From Candidatus Nanopelagicales bacterium (GTDB lineage: Bacteria; Actinomycetota; Actinomycetes; S36-B12; GCA-2699445): DNA of 33,047 bases. The stretch is from positions 1 to 33,047 of the forward strand of contig JAOZTQ010000001.1 of assembly GCA_029939085.1 (NCBI GenBank), given 5' to 3'. Below, piece after piece: positions 1-6,094 of the stretch (its first letter is position 1; every line of letters starts with the position of its first letter). The notes under the pieces were generated by a model. That model had not been told where the DNA came from, searched no databases, and was given only the letters and a program-made list of their open reading frames with translations. Made by a program: the position numbers and the translations under genes.

Positions 1-185
1 CCGTGATGCTCCACCATCCACTTCGCCGAAACGCTGCGGCAATCAGCCTTCGGCTCTAGCACACACGTGTTGTCCTTCTTGCCGATCACTACCGGTGGAT
101 CCGCGGACACCACCCCCGGCGCCAACAACATACTCGCGGTCAAACCACCCGCAGCAACAACACCGGCCAACAACCGAAAACGCAT
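1..185 (-). CDS. Secreted protein of unknown function, N-terminal part (runs off the window)
   Basis: I read this frame directly; it is open from an ATG at 185-183 to the window edge (61 codons). The N terminus is a classic signal peptide: MRFR, then a hydrophobic stretch of about 20 residues (LLAGVVAAGG...MLLAPGVV), ending in SA before DPP, a likely signal-peptidase I site near residue 28. The start of the mature part has two cysteines (DNTCVLEP, KADCRSV). That arrangement resembles the mature N terminus of some actinobacterial secreted pentapeptide-repeat proteins, but no repeats are visible before the cut, so this is a guess. No clear Shine-Dalgarno sequence precedes the ATG. It follows another small secreted-protein gene on the same strand. 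Confidence 0.55.
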   Translation of the reverse strand, partial: MRFRLLAGVVAAGGLTASMLLAPGVVSADPPVVIGKKDNTCVLEPKADCRSVSAKWMVEHH

Positions 186-320
186 AACACTATTGGACCA
201 CACGACCCACGCCTACCCTGTAACGAGTGAAGAACACGTCGAGGGCGGTCACAGTCTCCCGACCAGCAAACCGCGTCAACCGCATCGACTACGGCGACCC
301 CAGCAGGTGACCACGGGCGG

Positions 321-668
321 TCATCCGCTGCTGGTCAGCTCAGCTCGGGCCTCGAAGTGTGCATGGCACGTTGGAGTTTCGTTGGGCTTTCCAGGTCCGG
401 GTCCACGTAGCCTTTTCTCTCCTGGTGCCTTGGCGATGATCGTGGTCTTGATCTTCAGGCCTTCCCCGCAGTTGGGCGTCGCCTTCACCGTCACCTTCAC
501 ACCAGCAGGTGCTGCGACACTACTGCCACCAGTTGCTGTTGTCTCGGAGGCCGAGGCGATACCACCAGCGGGAACCAACAGCCCCACCACAGCCACACCC
601 ACCGTTAGCCTCCGACGAGACGAACGAGAATTGCGGAAATTGCTTGAGTTAGCAGAAATGCGAGCCAT
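321..668 (-). CDS. Small secreted protein, unknown function (about 115 aa)
   Basis: The frame is open from 704, but the ATG at 668 (MARIS...) is preferred because it gives a normal signal peptide: an Arg-rich n-region (SSRRR), a hydrophobic core LTVGVAVVGLLVPAGG, and a cleavage site after ASA. The mature part is about 75 residues with two cysteines (PNCGEG, TPTCHAH) that could form one disulfide. It is rich in Thr, Val, Lys and Pro. I recognise no domain. The neighbouring gene on the same strand also encodes an exported protein, so the two may belong to one surface or secreted locus. No strong ribosome binding site is visible. A spurious ORF cannot be excluded, but the export signal argues for a real gene. 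Confidence 0.5.
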   Translation of the reverse strand: MARISANSSNFRNSRSSRRRLTVGVAVVGLLVPAGGIASASETTATGGSSVAAPAGVKVTVKATPNCGEGLKIKTTIIAKAPGEKRLRGPGPGKPNETPTCHAHFEARAELTSSG

Positions 669-855
669 GACCCACCACCATCTCTTCCGGTCCGTCGCAG
701 ACACACCGCAACGAACGCCACCAGTTACCTATCTGGCGTCCCACCGCCCGATGAAACTCAGGGTACAACCCCCACTGCCCGCCTAACAAAAAACACCGCA
801 CATCATCACGCAACGCACACACCCCAGCACAGACAGCAACACACCCCAACGCCAC

Positions 856-887
856 ATGCGGCGCCGAGTCGAAACTCGACGCCGCAT
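856..887. terminator. Strong hairpin downstream of nrdJ, possible terminator
   Basis: ATGCGGCGCCGAGT and ACTCGACGCCGCAT form a 14-bp stem with one mismatch around a 4-base CGAA loop. It lies about 130 bases past the nrdJ stop in the direction of nrdJ transcription. No U-run follows on either strand, so intrinsic termination is uncertain. It could instead be a structured part of a mobile-element remnant. Confidence 0.4.
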
Positions 888-930
888 AGTGACGTTCACA
901 TCAACGGGACAACACCCCAGCCCCCGCATC

Positions 931-1011
931 GGAAATTGATGTCCAAATCCCGGAAATTAATGTCCAAAAAGCAGAAATTGATGTCCACTATCGCTGGAAA
1001 TTAAATGTCCA
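931..1011. repeat. Four direct repeats of GGAAATTRATGTCCA, IS21-like end remnant
   Basis: Copies lie at 931-945, 952-966, 973-987 (first G replaced by A) and 996-1011 (one extra A). Start-to-start spacing is 21, 21 and 23 bases, about two helical turns. On the minus strand the unit reads TGGACATYAATTTCC, and the outermost copy begins TGTAAATGGACATT immediately after the nrdJ stop codon. Multiple short repeats near a TG...CA tip are characteristic of IS21-family transposon ends. No istA or istB gene is present in the window, so if this is an IS end it is a remnant or solo end. Confidence 0.55.
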
Positions 1012-1017
1012 TTTACA

Positions 1018-3855
1018 TCAGGAGCAGCCGCTGGTTGCTCCGCACCCCTCGCAGACATAGCAGGAACCAGCAGGCCGCATCTTGATGCCGCAGGTCAGGC
1101 ACAACGGGGCGTCCGCAGACTTCCCGGTGATGACCTCCAAAAGTTCAGCAGTAGATCCGGCCGTGCCGATGCTCTCTGGCGTCGGTGCTGCCTCGTCCGT
1201 TTCGGCGTCATCGACCGCTGCAGATTGCTGTAACGCGGTAACGTCAACATCTTCTGCTTTGTCCTCTTCGACAGCCGGTGCCGCATTGGTCAAACTTTCC
1301 GACCTTTCCTCTGCTGTGAGGATGCCTAGCGCTGCTCGGTCCTCGTAGGGAAGGTAGTCCAGCGCCAACCTGCGGAAGATGTAGTCCATGATCGACTGAG
1401 CCATCCGGATGTCCGAGTCATCGGTCATCCCTGCAGGATCAAATCGCATGTTCACGAACTTGGAAACGAAAGCTTCCAAGGGAACGCCGTACTGCAACGC
1501 GATGGAGACTGCGATGGAGAACGCATCCATAACCCCAGCCAGGGTGGAACCCTGCTTGCCGAGTTTCAAGAACACTTCGCCCAGACCGTCGTCCGGGTAG
1601 GAGCCAGCGGTCATATAACCCTCAGCTCCAGCAACGGTGAAGGAGATCGTCTGAGACGGCCGCCGCTTGGGCAACCTACGCCGCACCGGACCGGATACAA
1701 CCGGTGTCTCACTGTCCTCTTCAGCGGAGCCCTTGGAATCAGACAATGGCTGACCGACCTTCGAGGCATCTCGGTAAATCGCGAGTGCTTTGAGCCCGTT
1801 GCGCCAGCCTTCCAGATAGATGTCTGCGACATCTTCCACAGTGGAACTGGTGGGCATGTTGACGGTTTTGCTGATCGCTCCTGAGAGGAACGGCTGAGCT
1901 GCTGCCATCATGCGGACGTGACCCATCGGCGAGATGGCTCGGTCTCCGACAGCGCAATCAAAGATTGCGTAGTGCTCCTCACGCAAGCCAGGTGCATCCA
2001 CAACATTGCCGTGTTCAGCGATGTGCTCCACGATCGCCTCGATGGTCTCTTCTGGGTAGGCCAGCTTCCGCAGTGCTCGTGGAATCGTGTTGTTCACGAT
2101 CTGCATTGAGCCACCACCGACAAGTTTCTTGAACTTGACGAGTGAGAAGTCAGGTTCGATTCCGGTGGTATCGCAGTCCATCATGAAGCCGATAGTCCCG
2201 GTCGGAGCAAGCACGCTGGCCTGAGCATTGCGCCAGCCATTCTTGTCGCCGATCTCTAGGCCGCGCTGCCATTCTTGGGCCGCGACACGCAACACATCGC
2301 GATCCAATGTCGACACCGAACGAACTGCATCGGTTGCAGCGGCGTGCTTCCGCATCACTCGGGTGTGAGCCTGTGCGTTGCGGGCGTAACCGTTGTAGGG
2401 ACCAACGATCCCAGCCAACTCGGCACTGCGACGGTAGGAAACACCAGTCATCAACGAAGTAATCGAGCCGGCTAGTGCTCGACCGCCATCGGAGTCGTAT
2501 GCCAGGCCAGCGGCCATCAACAACGCACCGAGGTTGGCGAAACCGATGCCCAACTGGCGGTAGTTCCGAGTGGTCTCACCAATCGCGTCGGTGGGGAAAT
2601 CGGCAAAGCAGATCGAAATGTCCATCGCTGTGATGACAACCTCGACAGCTTTAACGAACCGATCAACCTGGAAAGTGTCGTCATCACCCAGGAACTTCAT
2701 GAGGTTCAGCGACGCGAGGTTGCAAGAGGAGTTGTCCAGACTCATGTACTCCGAGCATGGATTAGAAGCTGTGATACGACCGCTCTCTGGGTTGGTGTGC
2801 CAATCATTGATCGTGTCGTCGTACTGAATACCAGGATCCGCGCAGGCCCACGCTGCTTCAGACATCCGCTGGAAGAGTTTCTTGGCGTTCACGGTCTCGA
2901 CAACGGATCCATCCGTGCGAGCTTTCAGCCCGAACTCATCGTCGTTCTCTACCGCACGCATGAACTCATCAGAGACCCGAACCGAGTTGTTTGCGTTTTG
3001 GTACTGCACTGACGTGATGTCTTTACCGCCGAGATCCATATCGAATCCGGCATCGCGTAGTACCCGAATCTTTTCTTCTTCCTTGACCTTGGTTTCGATG
3101 AACTCTTCGATGTCAGGGTGATCGACGTCGAGGACAACCATCTTGGCTGCTCGCCGGGTCGCGCCACCTGACTTGATAGTTCCAGCGCTGGCATCCGCAC
3201 CACGCATGAAGGACACCGGTCCCGACGCTGTGCCGCCTGAGGAGCGCAGTAGTTCTTTAGAGGACCGAATCCGGGAGATGTTCAATCCGGCGCCTGATCC
3301 ACCCTTGAAGATCAATCCTTCTTCGCGATACCAGTTCAGAATCGAAGTCATGGTGTCGTCGACCGCCAAGATGAAGCAAGCACTGACTTGCTGGGGGCTG
3401 TTTGTTCCGACGTTGAACCAAACTGGCGAGTTGAAGGAGAAATGCTGATGTAGCAGCAGCCAGGTCAGTTCCTGCTCGAAAATATCGGCATCCAGTTCGG
3501 TGGCGAAGTAACCGTTGTCGCGACCCGCGGTCACGTACTTGCCTACTACCCGGTCGATCAGCTGACGCAGTGACCACTCACGAGTGTCTGAGTCGAGAGC
3601 ACCTCGGAAGTACTTACTGGTCACGATCGTGGAGGCATTGATGCTCCACGACTCCGGAAACTCAACCCCGCGCTGTTCGAAGACTGTCTCACCGGTTTTC
3701 CAGTTCGACTGCACGACGTCTCGGCGCTCCCACGTCACTTCGTCATAGGGATGCACACCTTCGGTACTGAAGACGCGTTCAATGCTTAAACCGGCATCGC
3801 GCCCCTGTTCCGCATCTGGGACGCGGACTGATTCATCGTGTGGGGTTTGGGTCAT
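1018..3855 (-). CDS. nrdJ: Adenosylcobalamin-dependent (class II) ribonucleotide reductase
   Basis: A 945-residue protein that reduces ribonucleotides to deoxyribonucleotides using adenosylcobalamin, so it works with or without oxygen. Visible landmarks: SACFILAVDDTM near residue 157 (the first active-site Cys of the redox pair), NPCSE near 365 (radical-relay Cys and Glu), and GTIGFMMDCDTTGIEPD near 555. The C-terminal tail ends in CLTCG...CYVCEGCGATSGCS, the Cys-rich tail typical of actinobacterial NrdJ, so the gene is complete. A GAAGGAGAAG ribosome binding site precedes the ATG. It lies 63 bases downstream of nrdR on the same strand, so the two form an operon under the NrdR boxes upstream of nrdR. 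The N-terminal 70 residues and an acidic linker at about 840-900 are variable regions of the family. No class I (nrdAB) genes are seen here. Confidence 0.97.
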   Translation of the reverse strand: MTQTPHDESVRVPDAEQGRDAGLSIERVFSTEGVHPYDEVTWERRDVVQSNWKTGETVFEQRGVEFPESWSINASTIVTSKYFRGALDSDTREWSLRQLIDRVVGKYVTAGRDNGYFATELDADIFEQELTWLLLHQHFSFNSPVWFNVGTNSPQQVSACFILAVDDTMTSILNWYREEGLIFKGGSGAGLNISRIRSSKELLRSSGGTASGPVSFMRGADASAGTIKSGGATRRAAKMVVLDVDHPDIEEFIETKVKEEEKIRVLRDAGFDMDLGGKDITSVQYQNANNSVRVSDEFMRAVENDDEFGLKARTDGSVVETVNAKKLFQRMSEAAWACADPGIQYDDTINDWHTNPESGRITASNPCSEYMSLDNSSCNLASLNLMKFLGDDDTFQVDRFVKAVEVVITAMDISICFADFPTDAIGETTRNYRQLGIGFANLGALLMAAGLAYDSDGGRALAGSITSLMTGVSYRRSAELAGIVGPYNGYARNAQAHTRVMRKHAAATDAVRSVSTLDRDVLRVAAQEWQRGLEIGDKNGWRNAQASVLAPTGTIGFMMDCDTTGIEPDFSLVKFKKLVGGGSMQIVNNTIPRALRKLAYPEETIEAIVEHIAEHGNVVDAPGLREEHYAIFDCAVGDRAISPMGHVRMMAAAQPFLSGAISKTVNMPTSSTVEDVADIYLEGWRNGLKALAIYRDASKVGQPLSDSKGSAEEDSETPVVSGPVRRRLPKRRPSQTISFTVAGAEGYMTAGSYPDDGLGEVFLKLGKQGSTLAGVMDAFSIAVSIALQYGVPLEAFVSKFVNMRFDPAGMTDDSDIRMAQSIMDYIFRRLALDYLPYEDRAALGILTAEERSESLTNAAPAVEEDKAEDVDVTALQQSAAVDDAETDEAAPTPESIGTAGSTAELLEVITGKSADAPLCLTCGIKMRPAGSCYVCEGCGATSGCS

Positions 3856-3918
3856 TCTTCTTCTCCTTCATCGGATTTTTGGGAAGTCGGTGGGTTGGGT
3901 TACTTGGGTTCGTGACTG

Positions 3919-4377
3919 CTAACAGGCGGACTCGTGATCATCTCTAAGGAAACTGATCTCTTTTTCAAAATCGGTAAGTGAAGTAAAGCCGCGGTAGACC
4001 GACGCAAACCTCAGATAGGCAACCTCGTCGAGGCTACGTAACGGCGTCAAAATCGCTAACCCCACTTCACCAGTAGGAACCTCTGCTTGCCCCGCCTGAC
4101 GAATGGTGTCTTCGACCTGCTGGGCCAATAGCGCAAGCTCATCTTCGCTCACGGGCCGACCCTGACAAGCTTTGCGCACTCCAGTGATGACTTTGTCGCG
4201 GCTGAATGGCTCTTGTACACCACTTCGCTTCAGTACCTGCAGGCTCGGAGTCTCCATCGTGGTGAAACGACGAGTACAGGCTGAACATTGACGACGCCGA
4301 CGAATGCAGCCACCGTCATCAGCAGCTCGAGAGTCGACGACTCGCGAGTCAGTTGCTCGACAGAATGGGCAGTTCAT
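3919..4377 (-). CDS. nrdR: Transcriptional repressor NrdR
   Basis: This 152-residue protein is the ATP/dATP-sensing repressor of ribonucleotide reductase genes. It has the N-terminal zinc ribbon (C3, C6, C31, C34: CPFC ... CSAC), the Arg-rich stretch CIRRRRQC that contacts DNA, and an ATP-cone domain from about residue 46 (VLKRSGVQEPFSRDKV) to about 136. Length is normal for the family. An AAGGGG ribosome binding site lies about 11 nt before the ATG. It is first in an operon with nrdJ, the arrangement known in Streptomyces. Two NrdR-box-like palindromes 32 bp apart lie 67-115 bases upstream, which implies that it represses its own operon. Confidence 0.97.
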   Translation of the reverse strand: MNCPFCRATDSRVVDSRAADDGGCIRRRRQCSACTRRFTTMETPSLQVLKRSGVQEPFSRDKVITGVRKACQGRPVSEDELALLAQQVEDTIRQAGQAEVPTGEVGLAILTPLRSLDEVAYLRFASVYRGFTSLTDFEKEISFLRDDHESAC

Positions 4378-4444
4378 CTGCTGTCTCAGCCCCTTCGTTG
4401 TGTATATCCCTGTGGCTTACCTGGGGATCACCTGTGAACTTCTG

Positions 4445-4460
4445 ACCACAACCTGTGGAT
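4445..4460. promoter_or_regulatory. NrdR box candidate, gene-proximal
   Basis: The sequence ACCACAACCTGTGGAT has a perfect inner palindrome CCACA-ACC-TGTGG. It starts exactly 32 bases from the second candidate at 4477 and shares the ACnACnAnnTGTnG framework with it. NrdR boxes normally occur in pairs separated by about three helical turns. The match to the published NrdR consensus is moderate. Confidence 0.45.
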
Positions 4461-4476
4461 GAACGACACCGGTGTA

Positions 4477-4492
4477 ACTACTAGATGTAGGG
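4477..4492. promoter_or_regulatory. NrdR box candidate, gene-distal
   Basis: The sequence reads ACTACTAGATGTAGGG here and CCCTACATCTAGTAGT in the direction of nrdR. The core CTACATCTAG resembles the known NrdR operator family (A/T-rich centre flanked by CT and AG). It is 32 bp from the other candidate and upstream of the nrdR-nrdJ operon, where the operator is expected. Confidence 0.5.
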
Positions 4493-4568
4493 AACCTAGG
4501 CCTTTATGAGCAGATTGGCAAGACCTAATCCCTGCGTGTCGTGATCGAAGGGCAAAGTTGCCTAATAA

Positions 4569-5009
4569 TCAGTTACTCAGATTGGGCAATAGAACCGTGT
4601 CTCCGACCTGGAGAGCCGACGATTCGAGACTATTCAGCTGCGCAATTCGGTCCAAGGCTTCTCTGGGATCGCCGCCCATGGCGCTTCTTTCGGCCAGCGA
4701 CCACAAGGTGTCACCAGGAACAACGCGATACTCGACAAGCGCTGGGGCCACCTGCACGGCTGCCGCATCTACACCTGACGTGGCTGCGGGCTGTTCCGTC
4801 GCCTGTGCCAGATAAGGAAGGACCGCCCCCACGACCGCCGCGACTGCGACGACCGTCAAGACGGCCACAGTCAGCGCTACGAGCCAATGACCGGCCAACA
4901 CTAGAAAACCAGGCTTGCGATGATGTCCGCCGGAAGTACCCGATAGAACCGGCATCGCTGTTGCGAGCAGTTCACGCGACGACATTGATGTTGGGGTTAT
5001 TGCACTCAT
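4569..5009 (-). CDS. SOS-associated LysM membrane protein (ChiZ/YneA-like division inhibitor)
   Basis: A 146-residue protein with a cytoplasmic N terminus of about 38 residues, one membrane helix (about 40-66, very Ala/Val rich), a short linker, and a C-terminal LysM domain (about 93-141, starting VEYRVVPGDTLWSLAE) that binds peptidoglycan. It sits divergently beside lexA and upstream of nrdR, as does Mycobacterium tuberculosis Rv2719c (ChiZ). Its layout also matches Bacillus YneA, a LexA-controlled division suppressor. By context its job is probably to delay division after DNA damage. The start is fixed by AGGAGG 7 nt before the ATG. A LexA box overlaps its predicted transcription start, so it should be induced by SOS. 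Sequence similarity outside LysM is weak in this family, so function rests mainly on synteny. Confidence 0.87.
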   Translation of the reverse strand: MSAITPTSMSSRELLATAMPVLSGTSGGHHRKPGFLVLAGHWLVALTVAVLTVVAVAAVVGAVLPYLAQATEQPAATSGVDAAAVQVAPALVEYRVVPGDTLWSLAERSAMGGDPREALDRIAQLNSLESSALQVGDTVLLPNLSN

Positions 5010-5108
5010 TTCACATCCTCCTACTTCGATTCCCGCTCCAACCGTGAGATCGGAACTGGAAACCTTCCGTCAATCCCACTTCTTGACTCTCGAAGTCGGA
5101 AATCAGGT

Positions 5109-5124
5109 TCGAACACCCGTTCGA
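5109..5124. promoter_or_regulatory. LexA (SOS) box 1
   Basis: TCGAACACCCGTTCGA is a perfect palindrome of the Gram-positive and actinobacterial LexA operator CGAAC-N4-GTTCG. It covers the predicted transcription start of the LysM gene, an arrangement that lets LexA block it directly. Confidence 0.9.
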
Positions 5125-5129
5125 TCTAT

Positions 5130-5158
5130 TTTCTATCAGGAGGGTGCGACACACGCAA
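5130..5158 (-). promoter_or_regulatory. Predicted promoter of the LysM (ChiZ-like) gene
   Basis: On the minus strand there is a -35 TTGCGT (5158-5153), a 17-bp spacer and a -10 TAGAAA (5135-5130). Initiation would fall near 5123, inside LexA box 1. This is a good sigma-70 match with ideal spacing, and the operator position is consistent with repression. Confidence 0.6.
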
Positions 5159-5165
5159 AGTCTTT

Positions 5166-5181
5166 TCGAACATTTGTTTGA
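5166..5181. promoter_or_regulatory. LexA (SOS) box 2
   Basis: TCGAACATTTGTTTGA matches CGAAC-N4-GTTYG with one change. The palindrome extends outward by CTTT and AAAG, giving 12-bp arms with one mismatch. It is on the lexA side of box 1, 57 bp away, and probably serves lexA autoregulation. Confidence 0.85.
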
Positions 5182-5330
5182 AAAGATCCGTTGAGCATGC
5201 CAGGGTATGACTAGAACAGCGCGAGATTATTTCTTGATTTTGAACTGCGCGCTCGACTCTGTCGAGGCTGCGTCAAATGTAAGAAGTCTGGCTAGTTCGC
5301 CACGGTTAGGGCCGTTGGTAATGCCGATCG

Positions 5331-5370
5331 CGGTATTGATCGATATTGATCGATATTGATCGGCATCGAT
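5331..5370. repeat. 10-bp tandem repeat CGATATTGAT upstream of lexA
   Basis: There are four consecutive 10-base units: CGGTATTGAT, CGATATTGAT, CGATATTGAT, CGGCATCGAT. The two central units are identical and the outer ones differ by one and three bases. The unit length matches about one helical turn, so the repeated TTGATCG faces would align on one side of the DNA. The array ends 20 bases before the lexA ribosome binding site and probably lies in the lexA leader. Confidence 0.85.
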
Positions 5371-5402
5371 CGGAGGGCGGTTGTGATGCAGAGGAGATGG
5401 CA

Positions 5403-6089
5403 ATGAGCAAGGACTCGACGGTTAACGAAACGTCAGAGGCAATTCCGCTACTGACGAGCCGACAGCGCACGATTCTTGATTTCATTCGTGATCGGGTCAA
5501 TGAAAAGGGTTTTCCTCCCAGCGTTCGTGAGATCGGCGAGGCCGTCGGGCTCACCAGTACCTCCAGCGTCGCTCACCAGCTTCGAGTTCTCGAAGAAAAG
5601 GGTTACCTGCGACGAGACCCCAATACGCCTCGCGCAATGCTGGTCACCGACGATGCCCAGCCTTTACCCGAAGAAGAAACTGAAGAGCCAGTCAACGCCG
5701 CGGCGCTGCCAGATTCACTTGTCCCGGTCCCCCTATTAGGCCAAATCGCAGCAGGTGCCCCGATATTGGCTGATGAAAATGAAACAGAGACTTTCCCGCT
5801 ACCCCGCGAACTCGTCGGCGACGGCGACCTATTCCTGCTCCGAGTCAAAGGTGACTCCATGATCGATGCGGCTATCTGCGACGGTGACTTTGTCGTAATC
5901 CGTTCTCAGCAGACAGCCGAGAACGGCGAGATCGTGGCAGCACTGCTTGACGATGAAGCCACGGTCAAGACTCTGTCTCGACGAGACGGTCATGTCTGGC
6001 TACTTCCGGCTAATGATTCATATGCCCCCATCCCAGGCGATGACGCTCGAGTTATGGGCAAAGTTGTGTCAGTTTTCCGAAAACTGTGA
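5403..6089 (+). CDS. lexA: SOS repressor LexA
   Basis: A 228-residue autocleaving repressor of the DNA-damage response. The N-terminal winged helix-turn-helix includes LTSRQRTILDFI and the recognition region FPPSVREIGEAVGLTSTSSV. The C-terminal S24 peptidase domain has the cleavage site Ala117-Gly118 (in QIAAGAPI), catalytic Ser152 (GDSMID) and Lys189 (ATVKTL). The frame is open further upstream to a TTG inside the 10-bp repeat, but GAGGAG ends 6 bases before the ATG at 5403, and that start gives the usual LexA length. Divergent to the LysM gene with two LexA boxes between them. It converges on the dinG-like gene with only 5 bases between stop codons. Confidence 0.97.
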   Translation: MSKDSTVNETSEAIPLLTSRQRTILDFIRDRVNEKGFPPSVREIGEAVGLTSTSSVAHQLRVLEEKGYLRRDPNTPRAMLVTDDAQPLPEEETEEPVNAAALPDSLVPVPLLGQIAAGAPILADENETETFPLPRELVGDGDLFLLRVKGDSMIDAAICDGDFVVIRSQQTAENGEIVAALLDDEATVKTLSRRDGHVWLLPANDSYAPIPGDDARVMGKVVSVFRKL

Positions 6090-6094
6090 TCCAA

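Larger units (their letters stand above)
669..1017. other. Gene-free stretch with hairpin and repeat array
   Basis: This 349-base stretch lies between the small secreted-protein gene and the nrdJ stop codon. Reading both strands I see no convincing gene. The 68-codon minus-strand frame at 649-855 has low complexity and no family resemblance. The stretch holds a perfect-looking hairpin at 856-887 and four direct repeats at 931-1011, listed separately. Runs of CAACACC-type sequence around 785-850 are compositionally unlike the neighbouring core genes. Confidence 0.6.
5010..5402. promoter_or_regulatory. Divergent LysM gene / lexA regulatory region
   Basis: This 393-base region lies between the two SOS genes. 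It contains two LexA boxes (5109-5124 and 5166-5181), a promoter for the LysM gene (5130-5158), a short inverted repeat TCGACTCTGTCGA at 5253-5265, a 10-bp tandem repeat (5331-5370) and the lexA ribosome binding site GAGGAG (5391-5396). I see no additional gene. The lexA promoter itself is not clear: TTGAAA at 5178-5183 overlaps the second LexA box but the matching -10 is poor. Confidence 0.7.

Noticed and set aside
67..786. Long plus-strand open frame of 239 codons
   Set aside because: It runs antisense to two frames with convincing signal peptides, its product is low-complexity Pro/Thr/Arg sequence, and no family is recognisable.
649..855. Minus-strand frame of 68 codons
   Set aside because: No family resemblance, odd Cys/Trp/His-rich composition, and it overlaps the start of the better supported secreted-protein gene.
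931..1011. CRISPR array
   Set aside because: The repeats are only about 15 bases with 6-8 base spacers and no cas genes; the pattern fits transposon-end repeats.
4378..4568. Cobalamin riboswitch upstream of the B12-dependent reductase operon
   Set aside because: The gap is short and shows no B12-box-like conserved sequence or multi-helix layout; NrdR-type operators explain it better.
5346..5402. Extended lexA start at a TTG
   Set aside because: The extra residues are encoded by the 10-bp tandem repeat; the ATG at 5403 has a good ribosome binding site and gives the usual length.
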